Shown: in pieces, positions 18,097 through 27,011 of the stretch
Position numbering within the stretch: the first letter of the stretch is position 1
Layout: the number at the start of each line of letters is the position of its first letter
Assembly (NCBI RefSeq): GCF_002836515.1
Contig: NZ_PJBC01000013.1
Location: 248,001 to 312,000 of the forward strand
Reading direction: 5' to 3'
Length of the DNA: 64,000 bases
Source of the DNA: Pseudomonas sp. Choline-02u-1
GTDB taxonomy: Bacteria; Pseudomonadota; Gammaproteobacteria; Pseudomonadales; Pseudomonadaceae
The notes under the pieces: model-generated
The model's database searches: none
Seen by the model: the letters and a program-made list of their open reading frames with translations, nothing else
Told to the model about the DNA's origin: nothing
Translations under genes and position numbers: made by a program

Positions 18097-18298
18097 GCGT
18101 CACTCCATGAACCGCGAGCGCAGGGCGAAGGCCTGCTGAAACGCTTGATCTAGACGCGTGCAAGGATACCGGCGAATGCGCGGCATTGATGGCCGTTCGT
18201 CGATTTTCAGGGATTTTGTTTGGAACGAAGGAGGGGGGCGTAATGCCAGTCCAGGCGCTTCGAAGCTCAAAGCGCCTCTGGACGGGGTGAAACCGGTA

Positions 18299-18487
18299 TT
18301 ACTTTTTGCCCAGGCTGATCTGCTTGGACGGGCCGAACGTCTGGCCACTGACGCCTTTGGCAATTTGCTGGATTTCGCCGCCGGACTTGAGGAACGCTGC
18401 GATCTGATCGTTGATCGATTCGCTGGTCTCAACGGCTGGAGCTGGCTTTGCTTTGCTGGTGGATGCTTTTACACGCATGGCGGCCAT
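18299..18487 (-). CDS. conserved-looking small basic protein
   Basis: A 62-residue protein, Ala/Lys-rich at the N-terminus (RVKASTSKAKPAPA) followed by a helix (SINDQIAAFLKSGGEIQQIAKG) and a basic end (GPSKQISLGKK). It has the look of a small nucleic-acid- or ribosome-associated protein common in Pseudomonas, but I do not know a function. The first ATG, with AGG four bases upstream, is used; a second ATG three codons later is possible. Confidence 0.65.
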   Translation of the reverse strand: MAAMRVKASTSKAKPAPAVETSESINDQIAAFLKSGGEIQQIAKGVSGQTFGPSKQISLGKK

Positions 18488-18827
18488 TAACCTGTAGAAA
18501 AGTAACTCGGCCAGGCATCGTACAGGAATAACTTGACAATAGCTTGGTAAATATCCCCCGGAATAATCAACCGCAGCGCTGCATTATTGCCGATCCGATA
18601 TTTTGAATATGCCGCTAAGCTGCTGTTTTAAATAAGAACATTCGCTCCCGACGAGACAGCTTGGCGCACTCGCAAGCCGCTTGGCCGAACTGACGAGCGG
18701 CGCCTCACCGAGCACTGACCGAGGAAAATCAACACATTGACGCTGATCGGCCCGGTGCGAAGATGTGTCGCCCGCCGTTTGCGGGAAAAACGGGTAGAAT
18801 GCCGCCCACGTATTGAGGGTTTCGGAA
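18488..18827. other. 340-bp gene-free divergent promoter region
   Basis: Between the 62-residue protein gene (leftward) and the cvfB-like gene (rightward). It is AT-richer in its first half (TTGACAATAGCTTGGTAAATAT; GATATTTTGAATATG). A -10-like TAGAAT occurs at 18795-18800, 28 bases before the cvfB-like ATG. No coding frame or repeat is seen. Confidence 0.5.
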
Positions 18828-19664
18828 ATGGCTTTAGTCGGGCGTTACAACAGTTTGCAAGTGGTTAAACACACTAACTTCGGTTTATATCTGGATGGCG
18901 GTGCCGATGGCGAAATTCTTTTGCCCAACCGTTATATCCCCAAAGATATTCCCAGCGAAGATGAAGACTGGCTCAACGTATTCATCTACCTGGACAGCGA
19001 AGACAAACTTCTCGCCACCACGGAAAAACCGAAAGTTCAGGTCGGCGAATTTGCCAGTCTGAAAGTGGTTGAAGTCAACAGCATCGGCGTATTCCTCGAC
19101 TGGGGCTTGCCAAAGGATCTGTTGCTGCCGTACTCGGAAGAAAAGCGCCAGATGACCGCTGGCGAATATTGCGTGGTGCATGTCTACCTCGACAAACACA
19201 CGCGCCGCATCACCGCCACCGCACGCCTCGATCGTTACCTGGACAAGACCCCGGCTACTTACAGCCCGGGCCAGGAAGTCGATCTGCTGGTGGCCGAGGC
19301 CACCGACATGGGCTTCAAGGCGATCATCAACAACAAGCATTGGGGTCTGATTCACAAGAACGAGATCTTCAAGTTCATGCGTTCGGGGATGCGCGAGAAA
19401 GGTTTCATCAAGGAAGTGCGCGCCGATGGCAAGATCAGCCTGAGCCTGCAACCGGTTGGCCAGGAAGCGGCCAGCAGCCTGAGTTCAAAGATCCTTGGCA
19501 AGTTGCGTGAAAACGATGGCACCCTGGCAGTCAGTGACAAGAGTGATCCGGCGTTGATCAGCAGCCTGTTCGGCGTCAGCAAGGGCAATTTCAAGAAAGC
19601 CATCGGCTCGCTGTACAAGGAAGGCAAGATCGTCATTCACGCCGATCGCATTGAACTAACCTGA
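18828..19664 (+). CDS. CvfB-like S1 RNA-binding protein
   Basis: A 278-residue cytoplasmic protein with three S1-type beta-barrel modules in tandem (about residues 1-60, 65-135 and 145-215; e.g. TNFGLYLDGGADGEILLP, NSIGVFLDWGLPKDLLLP) and a C-terminal winged helix (FGVSKGNFKKAIGSLYKEGKI). This is the CvfB architecture (named for a Staphylococcus virulence factor that binds RNA). It probably affects mRNA stability or translation. GAGGG precedes the ATG. Length matches the family (about 280-300). Confidence 0.88.
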   Translation: MALVGRYNSLQVVKHTNFGLYLDGGADGEILLPNRYIPKDIPSEDEDWLNVFIYLDSEDKLLATTEKPKVQVGEFASLKVVEVNSIGVFLDWGLPKDLLLPYSEEKRQMTAGEYCVVHVYLDKHTRRITATARLDRYLDKTPATYSPGQEVDLLVAEATDMGFKAIINNKHWGLIHKNEIFKFMRSGMREKGFIKEVRADGKISLSLQPVGQEAASSLSSKILGKLRENDGTLAVSDKSDPALISSLFGVSKGNFKKAIGSLYKEGKIVIHADRIELT

Positions 19665-19681
19665 CTCCCCGCAGGCCCATG

Positions 19682-19742
19682 GTAGGAGCTGCCGAAGGCT
19701 GCGATCTTTTGATCTTGATCTTGCAAATCGGCGGCTCCCACA
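19682..19742. repeat. degenerate 'GTAGGAGCTG..' repeat fused to a REP-like arm
   Basis: The left arm GTAGGAGCTGCCGAAGGCTG is complete and followed by CGATCTTTTGATC, but the right arm is lost and replaced by GGCGGCTCCCACATC, which resembles the end of the other repeat family. It looks like a hybrid or deletion product. Confidence 0.6.
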
Positions 19743-19761
19743 TCTAAGGGGGGGTGAGCCA

Positions 19762-20154
19762 ATGAAAAAGGCGCTGATCGCATACGTCTCGACGCTACTG
19801 ACGTTTCTTCTGCTCGACGGTATCTGGCTCGGGCTATTGATGGCGCCGACCTATCGCGAACTGCTCGGTTCGCTGATGCTGGAAAAACCGCTGCTGTTGC
19901 CCGCAGCGGTTTTTTATTGCCTGTACGTTATCGGCTGCGTGGCGTTTGTGGTGTTGCCGGCGCTGAGCTGGCAGCGGGCGGCGAAGCTGGGTGCGCTGTT
20001 GGGGCTGGTGGCCTATGGCACCTATGACCTGACCAATTGGGCGACCCTGCGCGAGTGGTCGGTGCAGGTGAGTTTGATGGATTGGGCGTGGGGAACGGTG
20101 GCGACTGCAGTTGCTTGCACGGTGGGTTATTTGGTGGCGAAGCGGTTTGCGTGA
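19762..20154 (+). CDS. DUF2177 inner-membrane protein
   Basis: A 130-residue protein with four hydrophobic segments (LIAYVSTLLTFLLLDGIWLGLLM; LLLPAAVFYCLYVIGCVAFVVLP; a third around LLGLVAYGTYDLTNWATL; a last VATAVACTVGYLVA). DGIWLG and YDLTNWATL are hallmarks of DUF2177. The function of the family is unknown. The gap to the cvfB-like gene is 97 bases and contains a repeat. Confidence 0.85.
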   Translation: MKKALIAYVSTLLTFLLLDGIWLGLLMAPTYRELLGSLMLEKPLLLPAAVFYCLYVIGCVAFVVLPALSWQRAAKLGALLGLVAYGTYDLTNWATLREWSVQVSLMDWAWGTVATAVACTVGYLVAKRFA

Positions 20155-20189
20155 GCGGGTCCGGCAGTTGTGTCGGCAATGCTGGCCTC

Positions 20190-20282
20190 TTCGCGACCAA
20201 GCCCGCTCCCACAATGAATTCCCGTCGTTCACAAATTCCACTTCCACCACAAATCCCCTGTGGGAGCGGGCTTGCTCGCGAA
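20190..20282. repeat. REP doublet, reversed orientation
   Basis: TTCGCGACCAAGCCCGCTCCCAC at the left and GTGGGAGCGGGCTTGCTCGC at the right, 93 bp: the two arms point inward, opposite to the canonical doublets. The left arm has ACC for AGC. Confidence 0.85.
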
Positions 20283-20436
20283 TGACGGCGCAGCCGGCGG
20301 CCATTGAGCGCTGACGCCGCTGACCAAATAAAGGTCTTTTCCAGACGGCTTTTTCCCCGCATCTGATTGATAATCCCCGGCACTGTTTCCTGACCAATGG
20401 ATGGCCTGCCATGTTGTGTGTATACGAGGTGTTGCG

Positions 20437-21366
20437 GTGAGTGCCGAGCGGCGCAATGCCGACGGGTTTGCCCTGCAAGTGATGATCGGCCTGTGCCTGA
20501 TCTGGGGTGTGCAGCAAGTCCTGATCAAATGGGCGGCGACGGACATCGCGCCGGTGATGCAAGCGGCGGGGCGTTCAGGAATCTCGGCGTTGCTGGTCGG
20601 TTTGCTGATCTGCTGGAAGGGCGGCTGGGATCAGGTCGGCAGCACTTGGCGCGGCGGCTTGCTGGCCGGTGCGCTGTTTGGTCTGGAGTTCCTGTTCATC
20701 GCCGAAGGTCTGCAACTGACCACCGCCGCGCACATGTCGGTATTTCTCTATACCGCGCCGATTTTCACAGCGCTGGGCGTGCATTTTCTGCTGGCCAGTG
20801 AGCGCCTGCGACCGTTGCAATGGCTGGGGATTCTGCTGGCCTTCATCGGCATCGCGATTGCCTTCGCCGGTGGGGTGTCGTGGGACAACCTTGATCGGCG
20901 CATGCTGCTGGGCGATGCCTTCGGCGTGCTGGCGGGCGCCTGTTGGGGCGCGACGACTGTCGTGGTGCGTGCCTCGCGATTGTCCGAAGCACCGGTAACG
21001 CTGACCCTGTTTTATCAATTGATGGTCGGTTTCATCGGCCTGCTGTTGATCGCGTTGTTCAGTGGCCAGATCACCCATGTCAGTCTGACCACGGTGGCGG
21101 TGGCCAGCGTGCTGTTTCAGGGCCTGGTGGTGTCGTTCTTCAGTTACCTGGTGTGGTTCTGGCTGCTGCGCCGTTATCTGGCGGCGAACCTTGCGGTGTT
21201 CTCGTTCATGACGCCGTTGTTCGGCGTGACCTTCGGCGTGCTGCTGCTCGGCGAAGAACTGAGTGTGAATTTCATCATCGGCGCTGTGCTGGTGCTGCTC
21301 GGCATCACTTTCGTCAGCGCCGAGCAGTGGTTGCGTCGGCGTTTGCGCAAGGCGCTGGGTCAGTAG
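20437..21366 (+). CDS. DMT-superfamily (EamA) transporter
   Basis: A 309-residue protein with ten predicted membrane segments in two EamA halves (LCLIWGVQQVLIKWAA at the start; AGACWGATTVVVRASRL opening the second half; SFMTPLFGVTFGVLLLGE near the end). Likely a metabolite exporter. I take a GTG start (VSAERRNADGF) with GAGG eight bases upstream; an in-frame ATG 12 codons earlier lacks a ribosome site and adds a non-conserved leader. The 3' end overlaps the convergent MFS gene by 53 bases. Confidence 0.85.
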   Translation: MSAERRNADGFALQVMIGLCLIWGVQQVLIKWAATDIAPVMQAAGRSGISALLVGLLICWKGGWDQVGSTWRGGLLAGALFGLEFLFIAEGLQLTTAAHMSVFLYTAPIFTALGVHFLLASERLRPLQWLGILLAFIGIAIAFAGGVSWDNLDRRMLLGDAFGVLAGACWGATTVVVRASRLSEAPVTLTLFYQLMVGFIGLLLIALFSGQITHVSLTTVAVASVLFQGLVVSFFSYLVWFWLLRRYLAANLAVFSFMTPLFGVTFGVLLLGEELSVNFIIGAVLVLLGITFVSAEQWLRRRLRKALGQ

Positions 21367-22495
21367 CCTTGGCCTGGATCGCCAGCGCGCCGGCCGCCAG
21401 CAGGCCTGCGCCGGCGATCAGCAGCGCCGGCTGCAGACCGCCGCTGAAATGGCTGCTCAGCGCCGCCAGCAACGGACCGCAGAGCTGGCCGACGGCGAAG
21501 CACGCGGTGAGCATGCCGGCATTACGCTGAATGGCGTGGGGCGCCAGTTCCCGCGAGCGCTGCATGACCAGTTGCATGCAGGCCAGAAATGGCGTGCCGC
21601 AAAGCATCACACCCAGCGCCAGGCCGAGGCCGCTGCCCAGCAGACAGGCGAACACACCGGCCGCTTGCAGCCACAACGTCGCCATCAGCCAGTGCCGCGT
21701 GGTCTCGGGATCATGTCGGCGCAAGCTCACCAACCACACTCCGATCGCCGCGCCGAGGCCAAAGCAGGGCCAGAACAGATCGGCCTGCCATTGGCCATGA
21801 AATTGCGCATTAGCCATCTGCGCCAGGAAGGTCGCCGGAATGATGTAACCGACGCCGTACAGCGCATACACCAGCGCCAGCCGGCCGATGCCTCGGCTGG
21901 CTGATGTTGCGGGAGCGATCGCCGTCTTCGTGACCGCCGTGGGCTGCGGCAACAACCGCCAGACGCTTAGCATCATCAGCAACGCGGCGGCCGCATAAAT
22001 CAGCCACAGGGTTGCCGATGTCTGCTGCAAACGATGTGAGACCAGCGCCAGCAACCCTGTCAGAAAAATCCCCATGCCCGGTCCGGCAAAAACCAGAGCC
22101 CCCCAGCGCGGACGACCCGCTGCCGCCGCCAGCGGCTGGCTGAGCGAAGTGATCATCACCAGCACCCAGGCGCTCGCCACACCGGTACCAAAGCGCAGCA
22201 GCAGGTGCGACCAGAAACCGTTCGCCCAGAACGACGCCAAAGTCAGCAGCACGCACAGCCACAACCCACCATGCAGACGTCGCTGCACTTGTTGCGGACG
22301 CTGCGCGAGCATCGCATCCAGCGCACCAAGCAGATAGCCGAGGTAGTTGGCCGCCGCAATCAGACCGGCGGCGGTGAGGTCGATCTGCCCTTCACTGAGC
22401 AGGTGCGGCATCTGTGGCGTCAAGGCGAAACGGCCGATGCCCATCGCCATCATCAGGGCAACAAAACAGGCGGATAAACGTGTCAGCGGCGACAT
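21314..22495 (-). CDS. MFS transporter, YbfB/YjiJ family
   Basis: A 393-residue, 12-segment MFS protein. The opening LMMAMGIGRFALTPQMPHLL is typical of the YbfB/YjiJ group, which resembles sugar/phenolic exporters; no substrate is established. A divergently transcribed LysR gene begins 104 bases away and probably controls it. The 3' end is antisense to the last 53 bases of the EamA transporter gene. Confidence 0.87.
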   Translation of the reverse strand: MSPLTRLSACFVALMMAMGIGRFALTPQMPHLLSEGQIDLTAAGLIAAANYLGYLLGALDAMLAQRPQQVQRRLHGGLWLCVLLTLASFWANGFWSHLLLRFGTGVASAWVLVMITSLSQPLAAAAGRPRWGALVFAGPGMGIFLTGLLALVSHRLQQTSATLWLIYAAAALLMMLSVWRLLPQPTAVTKTAIAPATSASRGIGRLALVYALYGVGYIIPATFLAQMANAQFHGQWQADLFWPCFGLGAAIGVWLVSLRRHDPETTRHWLMATLWLQAAGVFACLLGSGLGLALGVMLCGTPFLACMQLVMQRSRELAPHAIQRNAGMLTACFAVGQLCGPLLAALSSHFSGGLQPALLIAGAGLLAAGALAIQAKATDPAPCANADATTARR

Positions 22496-22599
22496 GGTCG
22501 GGCTTCCTGCAAAGGAACAATGACCGTCAGGCTAGGATCGATTGACTTTCTTTAAAATTGAATAATAGTGAGCAACTTGTTCTGTTGAGGAGAAAGCAG

Positions 22600-23493
22600 A
22601 TGGAGTTCAGCCAACTGCGGATTTTTCAGGCAGTCGCCGAGGAAGGCTCGATTACCCGCGCCGCCGAGCGCCTGCATCGCGTGCCCTCGAATCTGTCGAC
22701 CCGCCTGAAACAGCTCGAAGAGCAGTTAGGCGTAGAGCTATTCGTCCGCGAACGGCAGCGCTTGCAGTTGTCGCCGGCGGGCAAGGTGTTGCTCGACTAC
22801 ACCGGCAAACTCTTTGCGCTGCGCGATCAAGCCAGCGCGGCGGTGATGGGCGGGCAACCGGCCGGCGATTTCGTGCTGGGCACCATGTACAGCACGGCGG
22901 CGATCCATCTGCCGGCGTTGCTGGCGCGGTATCACAAGCAATACCCGATGGTGAATTTGCAAGTCCAATCGGCGCCGACCGGGGAATTGCTCGAAGGGTT
23001 GCTCACCGGCCGCCTCGACGCCGCATTGGTCGACGGCCCGCTGGAACTGGCCGGGCTCGATGGCGTGCCGTTGTGCGAGGAGCGCTTGGTGTTGATCACG
23101 GAAATCGATCATCCGCCGGTACGCAGCGCGCGGGACGTGGAAGGGCGTTCGGTGTTCACCTTTCGTCAGGGCTGTTCATATCGCATGCGCTTGGAAGCGT
23201 GGTTTTCTCATTATCACGCGGCGATGGGCCGGCCGATGGAGATCGAGTCGTATCAGGGCATGCTCGCCTGCGTGATCGCCGGCAGCGGTGTGGCGTTGAT
23301 GGCCGAGTCGATGCTCGCCAGCCTGCCAGGTCGTGAGAGCGTTGCGGTGCACCCGCTCGCCGAGCCTTTCGCGGGTGCGACAACGTGGCTCATGTGGCGC
23401 AAGGGCATGGCCGGGGCCAACCTGAATGCCTGGATCGACGTGCAGCAAGCGGTCTATCCCGTGGCTTTGAATGAAGTGCGTGAAACAGCATGA
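22600..23493 (+). CDS. LysR-family regulator, PtrR/YneJ-like
   Basis: A 297-residue LysR protein; the N-terminal winged helix FSQLRIFQAVAEEGSITRAA with LHRVPSNLSTRLKQLE closely resembles the E. coli YneJ/PtrR type (HRVPSNLTTR). The C-terminal effector domain is complete. GAGGAG eight bases before the ATG defines the start. Divergence from the YbfB-type MFS gene makes that gene the likely target. Control of putrescine use, the role of PtrR, is only a name-level inference because no putrescine genes are adjacent. Confidence 0.88.
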   Translation: MEFSQLRIFQAVAEEGSITRAAERLHRVPSNLSTRLKQLEEQLGVELFVRERQRLQLSPAGKVLLDYTGKLFALRDQASAAVMGGQPAGDFVLGTMYSTAAIHLPALLARYHKQYPMVNLQVQSAPTGELLEGLLTGRLDAALVDGPLELAGLDGVPLCEERLVLITEIDHPPVRSARDVEGRSVFTFRQGCSYRMRLEAWFSHYHAAMGRPMEIESYQGMLACVIAGSGVALMAESMLASLPGRESVAVHPLAEPFAGATTWLMWRKGMAGANLNAWIDVQQAVYPVALNEVRETA

Positions 23494-23635
23494 ACCAATG
23501 GCCACAGATCCTGTTCAATTCAGTAACAGATCATTGCGGATTTGGCCGAGCATTGCGTAGGACTTCGGACTATTATCAGTGCGAAGCGGCCTCAGAATTC
23601 CGGTCGCTCAGCACCACCCTGAAGGGGGCATGACG

Positions 23636-23764
23636 ATGAAAGAGAAAATTCAGAACTGGCTGCACGATTTGGGTGTTGCGCTCGGCTTGATCGAACCGCC
23701 AATGCAACCTGTGCCGATCCGCACCGATGACGAGCAGCGCCGCCGCCAGCCACGTCGCCGTTAA
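23636..23764 (+). CDS. very small protein of unknown function
   Basis: A 42-codon frame: MKEKIQNWLHDLGVALGLIE forms an amphipathic helix, followed by a Pro-rich and then Arg-rich tail (RRRQPRRR). AAGGGGG is well placed before the ATG; an ATG two codons earlier is too close to it. I recall similar 40-residue proteins in other pseudomonads. It may be a membrane-associated or RNA-binding microprotein; that is speculation. Confidence 0.6.
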   Translation: MKEKIQNWLHDLGVALGLIEPPMQPVPIRTDDEQRRRQPRRR

Positions 23765-23784
23765 TACCAGCGATCAGAGATTTC

Positions 23785-23845
23785 AAGATCGCAGCCGTCG
23801 GCAGTTTCTACAAAGTGTAGGGGCTGCCGAAGGCTGCGATCTTTT
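23785..23845. repeat. 'GTAGGAGCTG..' inverted repeat with T-run
   Basis: AAGATCGCAGCCGTCGGCAG and GGGCTGCCGAAGGCTGCGATCTT pair around CTACAAAGTGTAG, followed by TTTGTTTTTT. It may terminate the small protein gene. Confidence 0.8.
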
Positions 23846-23924
23846 GTTTTTTATCAGGCAAAAAAACGGGTGTGGCTACCGACGCCACACCCGCTGAAGA
23901 AAGCATCAAGTCGTTACACCAAGT

Positions 23925-25304
23925 TCAGATCGCAGGCGCCACAGCCGCCGGGCGCGGCGAGAACAGACTGACCAGCACGAAGCTCACCAGGCTGACACCG
24001 AGGCTGTAATAGATCGGCGTATTCGCGTCCATGCCGTCCTTGACCATGAACACCAGCGCAGTGATGAAGCCCAGCGTCATCGCACTGATAGCACCAGCGG
24101 TGGTCGCGCGTTTCCAGAAGATCGCGCCCATCAGCGGAACCAGCATGCCGCCGACCAACAGGTTGTAAGCCAGCGTCAGTGCACTGATCACGTCATTGAC
24201 CACCAGAGCGATGCCCAGCACCGCCACCCCGGTAAGCAGGGTGAACAGACGGCTGACGGCGACGTTCGACTGTTTGCCGCCACGCAGTTTCGGCAGCAGG
24301 TCTTCGGTCAGCGTGGTGGAGGCGGCGAGCAGTCCGGCGCTGGCGGTGGACATCATCGCCGCCAATGCAGCAGCGATCACCAGGCCACGGATGCCGTCAG
24401 GCAGCGAGACTTTGACGATGGCGGCGAAGGCGTTGTTGACGTTGTCCAGATCCGGAATCAGCACATGCGCGGCCATGCCGATCAGCGCGCAAACCAGACC
24501 GTAGATGATGCAGTAGATCCCGGCCGAGGTGCCGGCGTACCTGGCGACCTTCTCGCTTTTGGCAGTGAACACGCGCTGCCAGATGTCCTGGCCGATGAGG
24601 ATGCCGAAGAAGTAGATCATGAAGTAGGTGATGATCGTGTCCCAGCCGATGCTGGTGAAGTTGAAGCTGGCCGCCGGCAATTGCGCGACCAGTTGATCCC
24701 AGCCACCGACGCGGTACAGGCAAATCGGCAACAGCAGGAACATCAGGCCGACGGTCTGGATGCCGAACTGGACGATGTCGGTCAGGGTCAGCGACCACAT
24801 GCCGCCAATCGTCGAATAGATCACCACGATACCGCCGCCCAGCAACACCGAAATCCAGAACGGCAGGCCGAACAACACTTGCAGCACGGTGCCGATCGCC
24901 AGGATCGAGGTCACGCCGATCATCAACGCGTAAGCAAGCATGATGGTTGCGCTGGCGGTGCGGGCCATCGGGTTGTAGCGCTTTTCCAGCACCTGGGTGA
25001 CGGTGAATACCTTCAGCTTCAGTAGCGGTTTGGCGAGGAACAGGTTCAGCGCGACGATCCCGCAACCCAGTGCCGCGCACAGCCAGAACCCGGAGATGCC
25101 ATGCACGTAACCCAGCCGCACGGTGCCGACGGTGGACGCGCCACCGAGGACGGTCGCCGCCATGGTGCCCATGTACAGCGAAGGCCCAAGATTACGCCCG
25201 GCAACCAGATAGTCTTCATGGGTCTTGGCCTTGCGCATGCCGTAGTAGCCGAGTATCAGCATCGCAGCGGCATAGATGAGTACGACGAATAAATCCAAAG
25301 CCAT
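23925..25304 (-). CDS. sodium:solute symporter (SSS family)
   Basis: A 459-residue integral membrane protein with about 13 segments. SSS features include the DYLVAGRNLGPSLYMGTMAAT segment, LGGASTVG, and AAALAAMMSTASAGLLAASTTLTEDLL, the Na+-site helix. It is the last gene of the gbu-type cluster (matching PA1418 as I remember), so guanidino compounds or their products are the likely cargo. The gap upstream of it (153 bases) contains a REP doublet, so it may have weaker or separate expression. Confidence 0.9.
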   Translation of the reverse strand: MALDLFVVLIYAAAMLILGYYGMRKAKTHEDYLVAGRNLGPSLYMGTMAATVLGGASTVGTVRLGYVHGISGFWLCAALGCGIVALNLFLAKPLLKLKVFTVTQVLEKRYNPMARTASATIMLAYALMIGVTSILAIGTVLQVLFGLPFWISVLLGGGIVVIYSTIGGMWSLTLTDIVQFGIQTVGLMFLLLPICLYRVGGWDQLVAQLPAASFNFTSIGWDTIITYFMIYFFGILIGQDIWQRVFTAKSEKVARYAGTSAGIYCIIYGLVCALIGMAAHVLIPDLDNVNNAFAAIVKVSLPDGIRGLVIAAALAAMMSTASAGLLAASTTLTEDLLPKLRGGKQSNVAVSRLFTLLTGVAVLGIALVVNDVISALTLAYNLLVGGMLVPLMGAIFWKRATTAGAISAMTLGFITALVFMVKDGMDANTPIYYSLGVSLVSFVLVSLFSPRPAAVAPAI

Positions 25305-25356
25305 GATGGCGTGTCTCCAATTGTCTTTTTTATGGTGAGGCTGAGTTCAGATCCCG

Positions 25357-25444
25357 GTGGGAGAGGGCTTGCTCGCGAAAGCGGTGGGTCAGTCACATCA
25401 ATGGTGGATGTGCTGCCGTCTTCGCGGGCAAGCCCGCTCTTACG
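25357..25444. repeat. REP doublet (REPIN), canonical orientation
   Basis: GTGGGAGAGGGCTTGCTCGC and the inverted GCGGGCAAGCCCGCTCTTAC, 88 bp, each arm with a few substitutions. It lies inside the gbu cluster between the two permease genes. Confidence 0.85.
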
Positions 25445-25457
25445 GGTTCGAACTGCA

Positions 25458-26960
25458 TCAGGCGGCCTGACGCAGTTCGGGTTTTATGGCGGCTTCGCTG
25501 CGCACATCCTTCGGCCCGAACACTTCTGCAGGTTCGGGAAACAGGCGCAACAGCGTCAGATACACCACCGACGCCAGGCCCAGGGTCACCGGCAAACTGA
25601 CGTCGATGCCGCCGGCCAGTTCGCCCAGCGGGCCGACGAAGTGCCCCGGCAGGTTGACGAAGCACAGGCCCACCAGCGCACTCGGAATCCATGCGCCGAG
25701 ACCGCGCCAGTTCCAGCCGTGGTTGAACCAGTAGCGTCCGCCCTGTTCGCCGCGGGTGAACACTTGCAGATCATCCGGGCAATAGAAGCCGCGCCGCACC
25801 AGCAGGCCGATGATCATGATCACCATCCACGGCGTGGTGCAGGTGATGATCAGCACGGCGAAGGTCGACACGCTCTGCACCAGGTTCGCAGCAAAACGGC
25901 CGATGAAGATGAAGGCAATCGACAGCACGCCGATCAGCAACGTCGCCTTGACCCGCGACAACACGCGCGGGAACACGCTGGACATGTCCAGCCCGGTGCC
26001 ATACAGCGACGTGGTGCCGGTGGACATGCCGCCGATCACCGCAATCAGGCACACCGGCAGGAAGAACCAGCTCGGCGATACGGCCAGCAAGCCGCCGACA
26101 TAGTTGTTTGCGGCGATGTAGTCCGGTGCCTTGATCGCGACGATGGTCGCGGTAGCGAGGCCGAACAGAAACGGGATCAACGTTGCCAGTTGCGCGGCGA
26201 TCACCGCCAGCATGATCCGGCCTTTGGGTGTCTCACGCGGGATGTAGCGGGACCAGTCGCCGAGGAACGCGCCGAAGGAAATCGGGTTGCTCATCGCCAC
26301 CAGCGCTGCGCCGATGAACGCTGCCCAGAACCCGGCCTGACCCAGCGCCACGCTGCCGGCGTACTGGCTGTCGAAGGCAGGGGCGAAGGCGAAGATACCC
26401 AGCAGGAACAACAGGCTCGCGGCCCAAACGGCGATGCGGTTGACCCACAGCATGATGCGGAAACCGTAGATGCACACGGTCAACACCAGCAGCGCGAACA
26501 GACCGTAGGCCAGGCCCAGGGTCAGGTCGGTTTCCGGCAAATCAACCAGGCGTTTGGCGCCGCCGACCAGCGCATCACCCGAGCTCCAGACTGACAGCGA
26601 GAAGAACGCAATCGCCGTCAGCAACGACAGGAACGAACCGACGATCCGCCCGTGCACGCCGAAGTGCGCACCGGAAGACACGGCGTTGTTGGTGCCGTTG
26701 AGCGGGCCGAACAGGCCCATCGGCGCGAGAATCAGCGCACCCACCACTACACCCAGAACAATCGTCCAGACACCGGCCTGAAACGACAGACCGAACAGCA
26801 CCGGAAAACTGCCCAGCACAGCGGTGGCAAACGTATTGGCGCCGCCGAAGATCAAGCGAAACAGGTCGCTGGGTCGGGCGTCGCGCTCATGATCCGGGAT
26901 CTGTTCGACCCCGTTTGTTTCGATGCTGCTAAGGCTTTTTTCGTTGTTGTTGTTATTCAT
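25458..26960 (-). CDS. NCS1-type purine-cytosine permease family transporter
   Basis: A 500-residue protein with 12 predicted membrane segments. The NCS1/cytosine permease pattern is visible: FRLIFGGANTFATAVLGSFPVLFG, APMGLFGPLNGTNNAVSSGAHFGVHGRIVGS, and FLGDWSRYIP. Within the gbu cluster it is a likely guanidinobutyrate or related nitrogen compound importer (position of PA1419). It starts with SIETNGVEQIPDHERDARP, a cytoplasmic leader. Gap to the preceding NTF2-fold gene is 51 bases, so cotranscription from gbuA is likely. Confidence 0.88.
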   Translation of the reverse strand: MNNNNNEKSLSSIETNGVEQIPDHERDARPSDLFRLIFGGANTFATAVLGSFPVLFGLSFQAGVWTIVLGVVVGALILAPMGLFGPLNGTNNAVSSGAHFGVHGRIVGSFLSLLTAIAFFSLSVWSSGDALVGGAKRLVDLPETDLTLGLAYGLFALLVLTVCIYGFRIMLWVNRIAVWAASLLFLLGIFAFAPAFDSQYAGSVALGQAGFWAAFIGAALVAMSNPISFGAFLGDWSRYIPRETPKGRIMLAVIAAQLATLIPFLFGLATATIVAIKAPDYIAANNYVGGLLAVSPSWFFLPVCLIAVIGGMSTGTTSLYGTGLDMSSVFPRVLSRVKATLLIGVLSIAFIFIGRFAANLVQSVSTFAVLIITCTTPWMVIMIIGLLVRRGFYCPDDLQVFTRGEQGGRYWFNHGWNWRGLGAWIPSALVGLCFVNLPGHFVGPLGELAGGIDVSLPVTLGLASVVYLTLLRLFPEPAEVFGPKDVRSEAAIKPELRQAA

Positions 26961-27011
26961 GATCTGCTCCGATCATCAGGCGCGCTCATCGTGCGTGAGC
27001 GTCACCATTGG

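Noticed and set aside
18532..18560. TTGACA..TAAATAT as a sigma-70 promoter
   Set aside because: The two elements are only about ten bases apart, too close for -35/-10 spacing.
25311..26594. 427-codon frame antisense to the NCS1 permease
   Set aside because: His/Gln/Arg-rich shadow opposite a clear 12-segment transporter.
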